Shown piece after piece: positions 23,044-30,982 of a DNA stretch of 41,885 nucleotides; position 1 is the first letter of the stretch, and the number at the start of each line of letters is the position of its first letter. Under the pieces are notes generated by a model. The model did not search any database, was not told the DNA's origin, and saw only the letters and a program-made list of their open reading frames with translations. Source of the stretch: a virus; the IMG/VR virus record IMGVR_UViG_3300025030_000215, positions 1 to 41,885 of that record, one strand, 5' to 3'. The position numbers were made by a program, and so were the translations under genes.

Positions 23044-23353
23044 TTCTCATATTCCTTAAAATTTCGATGATGTGATCAGCGCTATTATAAAATTCCATAA
23101 AGCTGTCCGCCTTTTTAATAATCTCTTCCTTTGACCAAAGAGGATTATTTTTAAGACGATTCGGGGGAGCCTCCGTCAAATAAACATCCCTCCCAAGAAA
23201 AAAGAATTTAAGAATTTCAATCATTTCCCAATCCTCGCACCAAAGGTAAGCGCCCTCTCTTTTTGATGTCTGAGCATCCATCGGCCTTGGATTATTTATT
23301 ATTTCCTGACAAAACCGCCTGAATTTAATTGAATCGTCCTGAGTGAATGTCAT
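23018..23353 (-). CDS. Unknown protein in the glycan cassette (111 aa)
   Basis: From ATG 23353 (overlapping the upstream stop, ATGA) the product MTFTQDDSIKFRRFCQEIIN... is mostly helical with Trp-containing segments (YLWCEDWEMIEILKFFFLGR, NNPLWSKEEI). I do not recognise a family. Tight coupling to methyltransferases on both sides places it in the same pathway. Confidence 0.6.
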   Translation of the reverse strand: MTFTQDDSIKFRRFCQEIINNPRPMDAQTSKREGAYLWCEDWEMIEILKFFFLGRDVYLTEAPPNRLKNNPLWSKEEIIKKADSFMEFYNSADHIIEILRNMRIGTTSRIS

Positions 23354-24006
23354 GCCGGCCTCATCGTTGGGCCGCCCCATGTCCAAGGGCCTCTTTTTTC
23401 AATAACCGCAAGACTTGGATAAAAATGAACAGCGAAAATTTCATTAAAAATTACGGGAATAACTCCCGGAAATTCAGAGGAATGGATGCCGTCAATCATT
23501 GTTTTTAAATATTCAACGAACGACCGATAATTTTTGTATCCCCCTCCATATTCTTCACGATAAGAAGTATGGATGTCTTCGATTATGTAAATACCTCCGT
23601 TTTCAAGAACAGGGAAAATACATTCAAATGAAAGGCGCTGATCATTCACTTTGTGAGAGCCGTCATCTATGACGATATGAACAGGCTTTATCTTTTGGGC
23701 TAAATCTTGCATAAAAATAGTATTGCTTTGATCGCCAACAAAAATTGCGGAATCTGTTTTTTCTGTCAATGCTGCCTTATCTTGAATATCAAGTCCGTAA
23801 ATCCTGGCCTCCGGCCCGAAGTATTTTCTCCAAAGCTGCAAAGAACCGCCCTCGCGTATTCCGATCTCAAAAATACCAATATTTTTCCCCCTGAACTTAT
23901 CAAAAAACCACTCATAGATTTCAAGATGATGTGGAAATTTTTCCGTTACAAGTCCTTTATGGCTCTGAAAAATATCAATAAGCCTTATCTTTTTTTCAGT
24001 AAGCAC
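23350..24006 (-). CDS. Class I methyltransferase, CmcI/macrocin-O-methyltransferase-like
   Basis: The 218-aa protein has GIFEIGIREGGSLQLWRKYF (motif I, about residue 37), IYGLDIQDK, VHIVIDDGSHKVNDQRLSFE and IYIIEDIHTSY, the arrangement of cephalosporin-hydroxylase/macrocin-type sugar O-methyltransferases. The DDGSH and EDIH motifs probably bind the metal and the acceptor sugar. GTG start; it overlaps the upstream gene by 22 bases. Confidence 0.75.
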   Translation of the reverse strand: MLTEKKIRLIDIFQSHKGLVTEKFPHHLEIYEWFFDKFRGKNIGIFEIGIREGGSLQLWRKYFGPEARIYGLDIQDKAALTEKTDSAIFVGDQSNTIFMQDLAQKIKPVHIVIDDGSHKVNDQRLSFECIFPVLENGGIYIIEDIHTSYREEYGGGYKNYRSFVEYLKTMIDGIHSSEFPGVIPVIFNEIFAVHFYPSLAVIEKRGPWTWGGPTMRPA

Positions 24007-24569
24007 GTCAGCCCAGGAAATTTAAAGTATGTCGCAAAAACATACCGTGTTTCAATGACAGGATTCGTTTCAAACTCATATTTAAGCGGTAAAGCGTCAT
24101 ATTTTTTCATCCATTTGATCCTGTCGCGCTCATCTGACCCGCCCTCAAAGCAAATGATACCGCCGAATACCATCCGGTTATCCCAAAGTTCCATGATTTT
24201 ACGGATAGTCTCTCCAGTGTTTGAAATGTCGACATGAAGAAAGCTTACGGAATGTTCTGGATAACGCTCATGGACTTCAAACGCATCTGCCTTTTTAAGG
24301 TTTACCCATTCTGAAAGGCCGACATTGGCGATATTTCCAAGAGTCATTTCCATCGAAACGTGTCGATATGGGTATTCCTCAAAAAGATCGTAGGCGTCTA
24401 GATGTCCTTTTGTTCCATGTTTATCAAAGTTTTCTTTGAGTCCTTTGGCGATAGCGATAGCTGAATAACCTTCCAGCACCCCAAGCTCAACGCAAACAGT
24501 TGGCTGGAATGCGCTGACGATGGCCTTAAAAACATCAGCGTAATTGTTTACGGTGTAGGAGCTGTGCAT
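23985..24569 (-). CDS. Class I methyltransferase-like protein (194 aa)
   Basis: TVCVELGVLEGYSAIAIAKG (motif I, about residue 28), LDAYDLFEEYPYRH and SVSFLHVDISNTGETIRKI mark a SAM-dependent methyltransferase fold; GGIICFEGG follows, with WM and YVFATYFKF strands at the end. It is a third member of the methyltransferase group in the cassette. ATG start; overlaps the long fusion gene by 22 bases. Confidence 0.65.
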   Translation of the reverse strand: MHSSYTVNNYADVFKAIVSAFQPTVCVELGVLEGYSAIAIAKGLKENFDKHGTKGHLDAYDLFEEYPYRHVSMEMTLGNIANVGLSEWVNLKKADAFEVHERYPEHSVSFLHVDISNTGETIRKIMELWDNRMVFGGIICFEGGSDERDRIKWMKKYDALPLKYEFETNPVIETRYVFATYFKFPGLTCLLKKR

Positions 24570-27277
24570 AATTCACCGGTGAGTTCCTCGATCCAACGTT
24601 CCGCCCGAAATTCTTTCAAGGCGCGAGCGCGAGCGGCCTCGCCTTTAGTTTTGAGTTCGGCGGCCGTTACGTTCTTGATAATCTCGATCTGCTCTTCCTT
24701 CGAAGCCAGCCAGCCGGTTTCAGGCGTTACCCGATCAGCGGCGCCACCCCACGGATCAGCAATCACGGCTAGACCGGCGGCCATAGCCTCAAGAATGACC
24801 CTCGGGCCCATGTCCATGTACCCTTTAGGGAGCGAATACCAAAATAGGTTTCCGCTCTCAAGAAATTTAGGAACAGGAGGCGTATTCTTTGGGTATTTGA
24901 TGAATCGTTCGGGTACTGCCGGGACGAAACTTGGACCTGGCATCATGTGAATCTGCAAGTCTGGCCGAGAATTAAGCGCCGCCTCAATTTCAGAAGTTGC
25001 CTTTTCTTTGTCAAATTTCACGTCACCCTGCGAATTATGCCTGACAATTCTGACCGGAAGCTCGTACATCGGTTGCATTTCAAAGAACCGATCAAGGTCT
25101 GTGCATGGCGGGAGGACACCTGTTTCAACCCCAGGATGCACCCTCAAAAGGTCTTTTTCCTGACCGCTGTTCAAAAACAGGTACTTGTCCCATCCGCGAG
25201 TCCAGGGTATTTCACCGATCCCGCCGCGCCGGTAGTTGATCATCATTATTCGGCGGTTGGCGCTGACGCCTTCAAAGACATCCCGAATTTCAGGCTTGCT
25301 AAATTCCCAAACAAAGTCATCCGCATACACCATGAGAACGTCGCAAGACTCTCTGATGCTGTCATAAGATTCGCTCACTTTCACATCCGCAAGACCGTTT
25401 TTAAGCGCGTCTTTAAACTCCCGGCTTCCGATCGAGTTCCTGAAAGGGACAAACTCGACAGAATGCCCTTCATTCAGGAGTTTTTTCATAATCGTTGTGA
25501 TTGATCGAGCACAGCCTCCCCATCCCCGGGCCGTGGAAACGATCTTTATTTTTTTAGCGTCTGAGCGCATCGTCTTTGGCGGCGGGGATGGGTGCTGTAC
25601 AAAAGAAGGTGTTTTAATCCATAAGTGACACCAGCGACCGCCTTTGATCGGGCCTTGAAATCCAGGTTTCAAATACTTCGCTTCCCACTTTGCTTCCCAT
25701 TCACGGGTAGCATCGTGCATAATGACAATTTTCGCGTGGTTTGCGGCAAGGCGAGTCGCTTCTTCCCGGTTTTGACCGTTGGCCGGACCATCAACAAAAG
25801 CTAAATCGAAATCCGCTAAAGCGCAAGGCGGGGGAACAGGTAGATTGCGCCCGTCCCATTTAAAAATGTCAACGCATTCAAGGGAAATCCGGGACCTGAC
25901 TTTTTCGATCCATTCATCTTCGGTTTCAAAACTAGTTACTTTCGCAATCCGTCCCATCAAGAGAGTCGAAAGTCCAGCCCCAAACTCAAGGACGGTTTTC
26001 ACCTGATGTTTTTTGATGACTTCCTCAATGAAAGGCCCGTCAAGCGGATCAATGGCGCCCTTACCCCAATCAAGAGTCGATTCGGGTTTAGGCGGCTCTG
26101 GCTGGATTTGAACAGGGGTCGGGACAATATTGCAAAATTTTCTTATAGTAGGCCCCGATGGCTGGCCTTTAATGAGTCGCCCGCCAGTGTAGTATCTCCT
26201 GATGGCTGCCGTGATCTCAGCAGGATCAATCATGTCCACACAACGCGGGACACGCTGTCCATTCAGCATGACCTGATTTGTACACCTGCTTTTTTTTGGT
26301 GCCGGCGGATTCAAATCACACGCCCAACACGCCTGAACAGCGCAAGGCAGCGTGCCATCGGTGGCAAGATATTGATGCCCTTCGTATTTCGTAAAAGAAG
26401 AAGGCTCTCTTGCTCCAGCTACCACAACGCAAGGTTTCCACAATGCCCCGGAAAGGTGCATGTGGAATGAGACAAGGCCAATAGATCCTTCCGCGTTCAA
26501 AAAAAGCTTGTAAAGATCCCTTACCCCGGTGTTTTTATCTTCCGTCTTTCCAACATGATCAATTACGTTTTGGCCCTGAAGTCTTGGAGGGTTATCTCCC
26601 TTGGTCCCAAGCTGCACAAAACAAAGATCTGGATTTTGATTGACCACTTCTTGCCAACGCTCGAACGGGTACATCTTTGCGTTCCATCCCTTTTCACCGC
26701 TGACCACAATCAGCCAATACGGGTCTTTAAAAAATCTTGGAGCTGTGTACTCTTCTTCGGTTAGCCAAATATCAGGGCGTGAAAGTCCTTGCGGGATTTG
26801 AATCTTTAAAGCATCTTCAATCGACATTCTGTACGCATTTGCAAAATGCCAGTCAACCCTATTGCTTTGGTTAGTCCCTTTCCCTGGACCAATCTTTACT
26901 GTGTTTTGGTCGGTAGGTGTGAGAGTCCTGTCAATATGAGGATTATGATCGAAAATATGGGCGGCTATGCTTACGACATTGACCCTTGTTTTTGGAAACG
27001 CTTTTTTGAAATCTCTAACCCCACAGGTAAACATGAGCATATCGCCAATTCTCTGGCGGTTATGAAATACGACTTCTTTTGGGGCTTCCCCTCCAATCTT
27101 TGAAGAAAGTCCAACGCTTACGGCGGCTGTTTCAAGAAGCTCCTGAACAACTTCTTTGTTTTCAAGATCGCCATGCGTGTGAATTCTGTCATCTTCCATC
27201 TTTGCTATCGTTAAATGGGCTTTCCTTGGACCGCTTTGAGCTGGCACCGGGTCCTTACAAAATCCACAAGTGTGCAT
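24548..27277 (-). CDS. Three-domain GT9 - methyltransferase - GT4-like fusion (909 aa)
   Basis: Residues 1-50 form a Cys/His-rich segment (HTCGFCKDP...HTHGDLEN). Residues 65-360 resemble heptosyltransferase-type GT9 enzymes: FHNRQRIGDMLMFTCGVRDF, WLIVVSGEKGWNAKMYPFER, GLVSFHMHLSGALWKPCVVV. Residues about 415-575 carry a methyltransferase pattern (TVLEFGAGLSTLLMGRIAKV, FDLAFVDGPANG, IVIMHDATREWE). Residues about 590-900 are GT-B/GT4-like, with PRVILEAMAAGLAVIADPWG and the usual end. It is unusually long for a phage transferase. Its ATG overlaps the aminotransferase stop (TAATG). It may build most of a short methylated glycan alone; substrates are unknown. Confidence 0.8.
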   Translation of the reverse strand: MHTCGFCKDPVPAQSGPRKAHLTIAKMEDDRIHTHGDLENKEVVQELLETAAVSVGLSSKIGGEAPKEVVFHNRQRIGDMLMFTCGVRDFKKAFPKTRVNVVSIAAHIFDHNPHIDRTLTPTDQNTVKIGPGKGTNQSNRVDWHFANAYRMSIEDALKIQIPQGLSRPDIWLTEEEYTAPRFFKDPYWLIVVSGEKGWNAKMYPFERWQEVVNQNPDLCFVQLGTKGDNPPRLQGQNVIDHVGKTEDKNTGVRDLYKLFLNAEGSIGLVSFHMHLSGALWKPCVVVAGAREPSSFTKYEGHQYLATDGTLPCAVQACWACDLNPPAPKKSRCTNQVMLNGQRVPRCVDMIDPAEITAAIRRYYTGGRLIKGQPSGPTIRKFCNIVPTPVQIQPEPPKPESTLDWGKGAIDPLDGPFIEEVIKKHQVKTVLEFGAGLSTLLMGRIAKVTSFETEDEWIEKVRSRISLECVDIFKWDGRNLPVPPPCALADFDLAFVDGPANGQNREEATRLAANHAKIVIMHDATREWEAKWEAKYLKPGFQGPIKGGRWCHLWIKTPSFVQHPSPPPKTMRSDAKKIKIVSTARGWGGCARSITTIMKKLLNEGHSVEFVPFRNSIGSREFKDALKNGLADVKVSESYDSIRESCDVLMVYADDFVWEFSKPEIRDVFEGVSANRRIMMINYRRGGIGEIPWTRGWDKYLFLNSGQEKDLLRVHPGVETGVLPPCTDLDRFFEMQPMYELPVRIVRHNSQGDVKFDKEKATSEIEAALNSRPDLQIHMMPGPSFVPAVPERFIKYPKNTPPVPKFLESGNLFWYSLPKGYMDMGPRVILEAMAAGLAVIADPWGGAADRVTPETGWLASKEEQIEIIKNVTAAELKTKGEAARARALKEFRAERWIEELTGELCTAPTP

Positions 27278-28341
27278 TACCAGCCTTTCTCGATCTGATC
27301 ACAAATATAATGAACGTGATCTTCATGGACGTGCATCCCTATCGGGAGTGAAAGGTATCTGTGCTCTACCTTATTCATCACAGGAAGATCAGCGCGCTCT
27401 CCACCGAAAATTTTATAAATATCGTTTCTCACTTGAACAACATTGGTGTCGACATCAGCCTCAAAAAGCATCTTGGCAAAATCATCCCGGTCATCAACGA
27501 GGACGGTAAAGAGCCAGCACAAATTTGTTTCCCCATCCACAATCTTTATCCCGTCAAGACCATCCAATCTTTCCTTATAAATATAAAAAAGTTTTTTATT
27601 ATGAGAAATTATTTTGTCGTAATGGTTAAGCCCAACAATCCCCATCGAGGCAGAAACATCGTGCATGTGTCTTTTTGTTCCTGGAAGTTCAATATCAAAA
27701 GTCATTTTCCGTTCTTTATATGCCTGCCAATTATTTGCGATCTTCACATCGCGGTCGATTCCAAACCAACGAAGAAGTTTTGCGTTATGAGCATCTTCTT
27801 TGTTTTTTGTTATAAACATTCCGCCGTCAATCGTTGTGACTTGTTTGATTGCCTGAAAAGAGCAGCAGGTATAATCGCCATTAAAAATTCCCAGAGCTTG
27901 AGCCGCGTCCGAGATAACCGGAATATTATGAATAAATCCAACGTCGGCTTTTATTCCTCCGAGATGAACTTGAACAACCGCTTTTGTTTTTTCATTGATT
28001 TTTGAATAAACGTCGACAGGACTAATGCAGAGACTTTTTTCGAGAATATCAGCCCAAACAATTTTTACACCTCGCCTCAAAAGAAGAAGATTCGTTGCGG
28101 TGCAAGTAAGCGGGGTTGTGATCACTTCATCCCCAGGCCCGAGATTTAAAAGTTCATACGCAGTTTCGAGGGCGGCTGTTCCTGAATTTAAAGCGATAGC
28201 ATGAGGAACTGAAAATTTATTCTCAAAGGTTTTTTCAAACTCATCAACCTTCGGCCCCTGCCCAATGAAACGGGAACGGAGGACTTCATCCACCGCTTCA
28301 CGCGCTTCTTTTGGGACATAGGGCCTAAAAAGATCAATCAT
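27277..28341 (-). CDS. DegT/DnrJ/EryC1/StrS aminotransferase
   Basis: From ATG 28341 the 354-aa protein begins MIDLFRPYVPKEAREAV, with the family motifs RFIGQGPKVDEFEKTFE, AIALNSGTAALETAYELL, DEVITTPLTCTATNLLLL, PVISDAAQALG and the lysine loop CSFQAIKQVTTIDGGMF (PLP lysine). These enzymes transaminate keto-sugar nucleotides to amino sugars. The GTG at 28383 would place a GC-rich hairpin (28357-28380) inside the gene, so the ATG is preferred. It supplies the amino-sugar step of the cassette. Confidence 0.85.
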   Translation of the reverse strand: MIDLFRPYVPKEAREAVDEVLRSRFIGQGPKVDEFEKTFENKFSVPHAIALNSGTAALETAYELLNLGPGDEVITTPLTCTATNLLLLRRGVKIVWADILEKSLCISPVDVYSKINEKTKAVVQVHLGGIKADVGFIHNIPVISDAAQALGIFNGDYTCCSFQAIKQVTTIDGGMFITKNKEDAHNAKLLRWFGIDRDVKIANNWQAYKERKMTFDIELPGTKRHMHDVSASMGIVGLNHYDKIISHNKKLFYIYKERLDGLDGIKIVDGETNLCWLFTVLVDDRDDFAKMLFEADVDTNVVQVRNDIYKIFGGERADLPVMNKVEHRYLSLPIGMHVHEDHVHYICDQIEKGW

Positions 28342-28356
28342 TTTGTTTCGAGGTAA

Positions 28357-28380
28357 CCCGGCCCCCTTACGAGAGCCGGG
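28357..28380 (-). other. GC-rich hairpin before the glycan cassette
   Basis: CCCGGC and GCCGGG pair across a 12-base loop in the gap between the small structural gene and the aminotransferase. There is no U-run in either direction, so it is not a clear terminator; it may be a processing or regulatory stem. Confidence 0.4.
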
Positions 28381-28392
28381 CACTCGGTTCCT

Positions 28393-28704
28393 TTATTTAA
28401 ACGTCACTTCCGTAAAGACGTTATTTGCGGCGCCTTCTTTGTAGAAGATGCCGGTATCAAACCTTTTTCCTTGCGGATATTCTTTCGCGAAAGTTCCGTT
28501 CGCTGTCGCGGCTATAATCACAACTTCATGTGTTCCTGGATTTGCGCTCGTGTCAGTAATGGCATCAAGTAAATATGCAATGACATCCCCAACGTTGGCG
28601 CCTCTCCAGGCAATCACGAATGAATGGACTTCTCCGGGCGCTTCCTTTACCAGTTGATCGCCAGTAAGGACGCCTGTTTCTGCTAAACCTTGAATTCTTG
28701 GCAT
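28393..28704 (-). CDS. Small structural protein, possible capsid decoration (103 aa)
   Basis: The sequence MPRIQGLAETGVLTGDQLVK then beta-rich segments (VHSFVIAWRGANVGDVIAYL, HEVVIIAATANGTFAKEYPQ, GKRFDTGIFYKEGA) resemble a short virion surface protein. Position two genes after the major capsid gene fits a decoration or head-fibre role. I know of similar uncharacterised proteins next to phage fibre genes. Confidence 0.6.
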   Translation of the reverse strand: MPRIQGLAETGVLTGDQLVKEAPGEVHSFVIAWRGANVGDVIAYLLDAITDTSANPGTHEVVIIAATANGTFAKEYPQGKRFDTGIFYKEGAANNVFTEVTFK

Positions 28705-28718
28705 AGCGGCATCCCTCC

Positions 28719-29765
28719 TTAAGCCGTAGCCGAGCTTGAACTACTGCTCGAGCTGGAGCTGGATCTTGAACTGCTGGAAGAACTCGAACTGGACGAAGAG
28801 CTGCTGCTTGAGCTGGACGACCGGCTCGATGAAGACGAGCTGGACGAACTGCTGGAAGAGCTGCTGCTGGACGACCGGCTAGAGCTGGACGACGAAGAAC
28901 TCGATCTACTCGACGAACTCGAGGAACTGCTGGAAGAACTCGACGAACGGCTACTACTCGAAGAACTCGAACTTGATCGGCTCGATGAACTCGAAGAGCT
29001 TGAACTGCTTGACTGACTCGAAGAAGACGACGAACTACTCGAAGACGAGCGTGAAGAACTGCTCGAAGATTGGCTTGAAGAGCTGGACGAAGAGCTAGAC
29101 GAAGACTGGCTAGACGACGAACTCGAGGATGAACTCGAAGACGATCTGCTCGACGAACTCGAGGAAGACGACGAGCTGGAAGACGAACTCGAAGACGAGC
29201 TGGACGACGAGCGCGACGACGAACTAGAACTCGAAGAGGAAGAACTTGAAGCCTCTACAACGTCCGTGATCCCGTAAAGCGAAAAATAATCGGTATCAGT
29301 CAGAGTTCCGTCAGCGTCGCAAGCATCGAGGACATTATTGAATTTGTCCACGAATTGATCCAGAAAATCCACGATGGCATCCAGATAATACCCATGCGTT
29401 TTCGCACGGGCATTGGCGACATCCATAAGATTCGCCGTCGCCGCAAACTTCTCTGTCGTAAAGATCGTTGTTCCTGCTACACCATCATCATCATTGATCG
29501 CATCCAACGCATCGTTGAAATTCGTCCTGAGATTTTTGCAGATTGTTACAAGATCGCCGGTCGGCAGGGCGCGTCCAGATAAAGCCCGGCGGGATTCGTT
29601 CCCGATAGAAGGCGTTGGAACGTCATAATCGTTATGCCAAGTGGTGTCTGCTGTATCAACGTCAAGTTTCAAGAGAAATGCGTTCCAATTCTCAATGCAT
29701 TCCTCAAGGAGCTTGAAAATACCGCCAAACCAGGCACCTCTTTTTTTTAAATCATCGTAACCCAT
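28719..29765 (-). CDS. Poly-Ser/Arg protein with helical N-terminal domain
   Basis: Residues 1-170 are a compact mainly helical domain (MGYDDLKKRGAWFGGIFKLL, HGYYLDAIVDFLDQFVDKF, DGTLTDTDYFSLYG). Residues 172-345 are almost all Ser with isolated Arg and a few Gln, ending ATA. The protein follows the major capsid gene, so the N-terminus may dock on the head while the Ser tract extends outward. It differs from the other two Ser proteins in its N-terminal domain and lacks their C-terminal W-x-D-R repeats. Mixed Ser codons keep it from being a simple satellite. Confidence 0.7.
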   Translation of the reverse strand: MGYDDLKKRGAWFGGIFKLLEECIENWNAFLLKLDVDTADTTWHNDYDVPTPSIGNESRRALSGRALPTGDLVTICKNLRTNFNDALDAINDDDGVAGTTIFTTEKFAATANLMDVANARAKTHGYYLDAIVDFLDQFVDKFNNVLDACDADGTLTDTDYFSLYGITDVVEASSSSSSSSSSSSRSSSSSSSSSSSSSSSSSSSSSRSSSSSSSSSSSSQSSSSSSSSSSSQSSSSSSRSSSSSSSSSSSQSSSSSSSSSSSRSSSSSSSSSRSSSSSSSSSSSSSRSSSSSSSSSRSSSSSSSSSSSSSSSSSRSSSSSSSSSSSSSSSSSSRSSSSSSSSSSSATA

Positions 29766-29791
29766 TTGATCCCCCTAATAATTAAGAGGAA

Positions 29792-29813
29792 GGCGGGGGT
29801 TGGTTCCCCCGCC
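29792..29813 (-). terminator. Intrinsic-terminator-like hairpin after the capsid gene
   Basis: A perfect 8-bp GC stem (GGCGGGGG / CCCCCGCC) with a 6-base loop, followed on the minus strand by TTCCTCTTAATTATT. The U-run is imperfect, so partial termination is likely; it would make capsid mRNA more abundant than the genes behind it. Confidence 0.5.
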
Positions 29814-29837
29814 CCCTCCTCATTGGTTATCAGGCGA

Positions 29838-30848
29838 TTAAGAAGTGGTGGCTACGTCTGACGCGCAATTCATTGTGATCACGCCGTAGTCAACAGCATT
29901 GAACATGGGTTTAATGCAGCCGAAGATAGCTCCGACTGAGATACCCCATTGATTGCCGTAGTCGAAAGACTTCTCGACCCACGCAACCGTAGCACCCCAG
30001 GCAATGACTCCAGCTTGCTGGCCGCAAAGCACATTTCTTGCGACCTGAGCGGAACCAGATCCGTCATTGGTCCGGTAAACATATTCGTGTTCATGGACAA
30101 CGATTCCATTCCAAATACCAAGGGCTCCAGTAAAAATCGGGTTATCTTCCCCACGGACATTGGCGTCCCTCTGAGCTTGCGCCCAAACAGGGTCTTGACG
30201 CAGATTCGTCGCGTCATACGGGTGGAGAATAGCCACGTAATACGGTTTCCCGTTCACACGGACAGGCTTGACCTTCGGGCTTGCGAGAATCGCAGTCTGC
30301 TTGGCAAGATCAAGGACCTTGGTATCCATTTTCATGGCCGTGGTGATTGCACCAATGGATGCCGCACCGCCGGCGTAAATGGCACGCGAAGTCGCGGCCG
30401 CCGTAGGCGTGTTGGCGAACGTGGCGGTTGTTTTCCCGCAAAGCTTATCCAAGAGCTCCTGGTCGATACGTTCAGCCCACCAGTCTGTGAGCCTGTTTTT
30501 TGCCGACATACGCATGTCATAAACATTGCGCTTTTCGTCAAACTTCCCGGTCAAAAGAACGCCGTGACGTAGCTGATTGATCGCGACATCTTCATCGTAA
30601 TCAGTCATTGTTTCTTCTGAACCTTCCAAAGCCGAATCTCCGGTAGTTCCGGCCGCAGTAAGCTTCATTCCGAGCCCGAACGAAATACTCGTCCCCTTTT
30701 CTTTCTTCAGGTCTTCAAGTTCCTGAATCATGCTTTGTTCCGGACTACCGATGAAACGGGTCATATAAAGATTGTCCCGGACATCCGCAAAAAGCGCCTT
30801 GCGCCAGAGTTCTGGCCGAAGGGCTGAATTACTCGCTGAAGCTGCCAT
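29838..30848 (-). CDS. Major capsid protein, N4-gp56 family
   Basis: From ATG 30848 (AGGAG upstream) the 336-aa protein starts MAASASNSALRPELWRKALF and has the N4-gp56 family pattern: GTSISFGLGMKLTAAGTTGD, WWAERIDQELLDKLCGK, VNGKPYYVAILHPYDATNLR, WAQAQRDANVRGEDNPIFTG, GIWNGIVVHEHEYVYR. The longer frame to 30899 reads through a terminator hairpin and is rejected. This family is found in capsids of several podovirus-like groups. It is framed by terminator-like hairpins on both sides. Confidence 0.85.
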   Translation of the reverse strand: MAASASNSALRPELWRKALFADVRDNLYMTRFIGSPEQSMIQELEDLKKEKGTSISFGLGMKLTAAGTTGDSALEGSEETMTDYDEDVAINQLRHGVLLTGKFDEKRNVYDMRMSAKNRLTDWWAERIDQELLDKLCGKTTATFANTPTAAATSRAIYAGGAASIGAITTAMKMDTKVLDLAKQTAILASPKVKPVRVNGKPYYVAILHPYDATNLRQDPVWAQAQRDANVRGEDNPIFTGALGIWNGIVVHEHEYVYRTNDGSGSAQVARNVLCGQQAGVIAWGATVAWVEKSFDYGNQWGISVGAIFGCIKPMFNAVDYGVITMNCASDVATTS

Positions 30849-30884
30849 TGTGTTTCTCCTGTTTGATCTTTTTTTCCAACAAAA

Positions 30885-30923
30885 AAGGCGAGGTCCCACG
30901 TTTTCACGTGAAACACTCGCCTT
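30885..30923 (-). terminator. Intrinsic terminator upstream of the major capsid gene
   Basis: An 8-bp stem AAGGCGAG / CTCGCCTT encloses an inner CACG/CGTG stem and is followed on the minus strand by TTTTTTG. It lies between the scaffold and capsid genes, so either it tunes the scaffold:capsid ratio or the capsid mRNA has its own promoter nearby. Confidence 0.7.
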
Positions 30924-30949
30924 AGCTAAGGACTTCTTCTGCTGGTTAT

Positions 30950-30970
30950 CCCCGAATGATCAGTTCGGGG
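30950..30970 (+). terminator. Hairpin CCCCGAA/TTCGGGG, plus-strand oriented
   Basis: A 7-bp stem with 7-base loop is followed by TTTTAAATTT on the plus strand only. It may stop antisense transcripts or serve as an RNA-processing stem just after the scaffold gene. Confidence 0.4.
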
Positions 30971-30982
30971 TTTTAAATTTGT

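Noticed and set aside
25505-26470. Plus-strand ORFs opposite the three-domain fusion
   Set aside because: They lack ribosome-binding sites and recognisable motifs, and the minus-strand frame has clear domain signatures throughout.
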